Shown here: positions 33,878 through 34,608 of the stretch, one piece after another
Layout: every line of letters begins with the position of its first letter
Position numbering within the stretch: the first letter of the stretch is position 1
Source of the DNA: an uncultured Mediterranea sp.
GTDB taxonomy: Bacteria > Bacteroidota > Bacteroidia > Bacteroidales > Bacteroidaceae
NCBI GenBank assembly: GCA_946056155.1
Contig: CAMGIP010000012.1
Location: forward strand, 1-34,608
Length of the DNA stretch: 34,608 bases
Direction: 5' to 3'
Translations under genes and position numbers: made by a program
Notes under the pieces: model-generated
What the model was told of the DNA's origin: nothing
Seen by the model: only the letters and a program-made list of their open reading frames with translations
Database searches by the model: none

Positions 33878-34504
33878 CTAACGCAGTTGGAGCAGATATT
33901 TAAGTACCACGGAGGCCTCCTCCGTGGTCTCTTTGTCTATAGCCTCAAGCAAATCGGGACGGTCGGCAAAGAGCTCCTTCAGCCGATCCTTACCCACAAA
34001 GAGAGAGCGACCAGTGCTCATGTCCACTTCGTAATAGACCCGCTGCAACACCATACCTGAAACATTGATGGCATCGCCCACTTCGCCTCCGAGCTTCGTG
34101 GCCTCCTCCTTGACAATGGTGCGCGAAGCAGCCTGCCCCAAAGGTTGTGCACAAAAGAAGACATGCTTGCCAGCAATCAGCGCCTTGGCATACCAAGCTC
34201 CGAAACGGTAGTTCTTATAACGCATCTTACGGCAGTTGAGATAGAGTATCGTATCTGTCTGCACCGCATAGCAACGGCGCTTGATGTACTTGGAGAGTTG
34301 CTCATTGCCCACCGACTCAATCTTGAAGTCCGAGCCGCCCATCATATAAATCTGGGTCTTGGAACGCTGTTCCACGCGAAGGGTGGTCACCGTGTCTCCC
34401 GTATGCTCGAGCAGACTCTTCAAATTGGAGTACAACACCTGCTGTGCTGCACCCGAAAGGGTGCATGCTACCCACAGAATGAAGATGCAAATCGTCTTTT
34501 TCAT
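33878..34504 (-). CDS. Small secreted protein of unknown function (DUF6563-like)
   Basis: Exported protein of 208 residues, not clearly recognised. The signal peptide MKKTICIFILWVACTLSGAAQ is followed by a mature part with no other membrane segment. Notable stretches are YMMGGSDFKIESVGNEQLSKY, KRRCYAVQTDTILYLNCRKMRYKN, then AWYAKALIAGKHVFFCAQPLG, and a C-terminal acidic helix (FADRPDLLEAIDKETTEEAS). The two cysteines in each of the middle segments might pair. The general pattern resembles small Bacteroidales proteins grouped as DUF6563, but that label is from memory. It is convergent with the PHP gene (57-bp gap) and has its own promoter with a palindromic spacer, so it is probably not part of the heparan sulfate operon. 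A strong hairpin overlaps its last codons. Confidence 0.8.
   Translation of the reverse strand: MKKTICIFILWVACTLSGAAQQVLYSNLKSLLEHTGDTVTTLRVEQRSKTQIYMMGGSDFKIESVGNEQLSKYIKRRCYAVQTDTILYLNCRKMRYKNYRFGAWYAKALIAGKHVFFCAQPLGQAASRTIVKEEATKLGGEVGDAINVSGMVLQRVYYEVDMSTGRSLFVGKDRLKELFADRPDLLEAIDKETTEEASVVLKYLLQLR
33906..33928. terminator. Bidirectional hairpin overlapping the end of the right-most gene
   Basis: ACCACGGAGG (33906-33915), loop CCT, CCTCCGTGGT (33919-33928): ten perfect base pairs, GC-rich. On the plus strand TCTTTGTCT follows; on the minus strand TACTTAAATATCT follows. It lies inside the coding end of the minus-strand gene but is the only good terminator-like structure after the heparan sulfate enzyme operon, 86 nt past its stop. 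Confidence 0.6.
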
Positions 34505-34527
34505 AACACTACAGATAAAATCAGGCC

Positions 34528-34559
34528 GAAAGATACACTATTTATCCAAATAGTGCAAA
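34528..34559 (-). promoter_or_regulatory. Promoter with palindromic spacer for the right-most gene
   Basis: On the minus strand TTTG (34556-34559) is followed after 20 nt by TATCTTTC (34528-34535), one mismatch from TAnnTTTG. The 20-nt spacer is itself an inverted repeat, CACTATTT-ATCC-AAATAGTG (34536-34555), a likely operator. The start codon is 24 nt downstream of the -7 box. Confidence 0.5.
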
Positions 34560-34608
34560 CTTGAAGCGCAAAAAAAGTAAAATCAACATAAATGTGCTAC
34601 AAATTGCC

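Overview
The window looks like a chromosome segment of a gut Bacteroides (Bacteroidales). It contains two SusC/SusD pairs, a hybrid two-component system (HTCS), many lipoproteins with short lipoboxes, and promoters that fit the Bacteroides -7 TAnnTTTG / -33 TTTG pattern. The species cannot be fixed from the sequence alone. No phage, insertion sequence or CRISPR array was seen.

Layout. (1) Positions 1-4566 are the end of one polysaccharide utilization locus (PUL): a SusC cut by the left edge plus its SusD, closed by a long hairpin and a 23-bp tandem repeat. (2) Positions 4832-10101 are housekeeping genes: marC, a YjjG-like HAD phosphatase, a coiled-coil lipoprotein and rsmI on the minus strand; tdk, an AI-2E/PerM-type membrane protein and a tRNA-Lys(UUU) on the plus strand. 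(3) Positions 10102-11929 hold a 22-bp tandem repeat array, a membrane acyltransferase and a repeat-rich 399-bp gap. (4) Positions 11930-33820 are a heparin/heparan sulfate PUL. (5) A small secreted protein of unknown function lies convergent at the right end.

The heparan sulfate PUL has two arms around a divergent regulatory gap. The minus-strand arm reads PL13 heparinase I, PL12 heparinase III-type lipoprotein, surface glycan-binding lipoprotein, SusC, SusD. The plus-strand arm reads HTCS, GH88 unsaturated glucuronyl hydrolase, a second PL12 lyase (periplasmic), a serine-type S1 sulfatase, and a PHP-fold (DUF3604-like) lipoprotein of unknown function. The inferred flow is: the surface lipoprotein lyase cuts the chain, the glycan-binding protein and SusD capture fragments, SusC imports them, PL13 and the second PL12 shorten them in the periplasm, the sulfatase and GH88 trim the unsaturated products, and the HTCS senses a fragment and induces both arms. 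Only one sulfatase is present, so 2-O- and N-desulfation and alpha-glucosaminidase must be encoded elsewhere or done by something unrecognised. The PHP-fold protein is the best candidate for undescribed biochemistry.

The gaps carry several structured elements: two unrelated 22-23 bp tandem arrays with palindromic cores, a 20-bp-spaced direct repeat that looks like an AraC-type operator next to the HTCS gene, an inverted repeat around the lyase promoter, and a palindrome that exactly fills the spacer of the right-end promoter.
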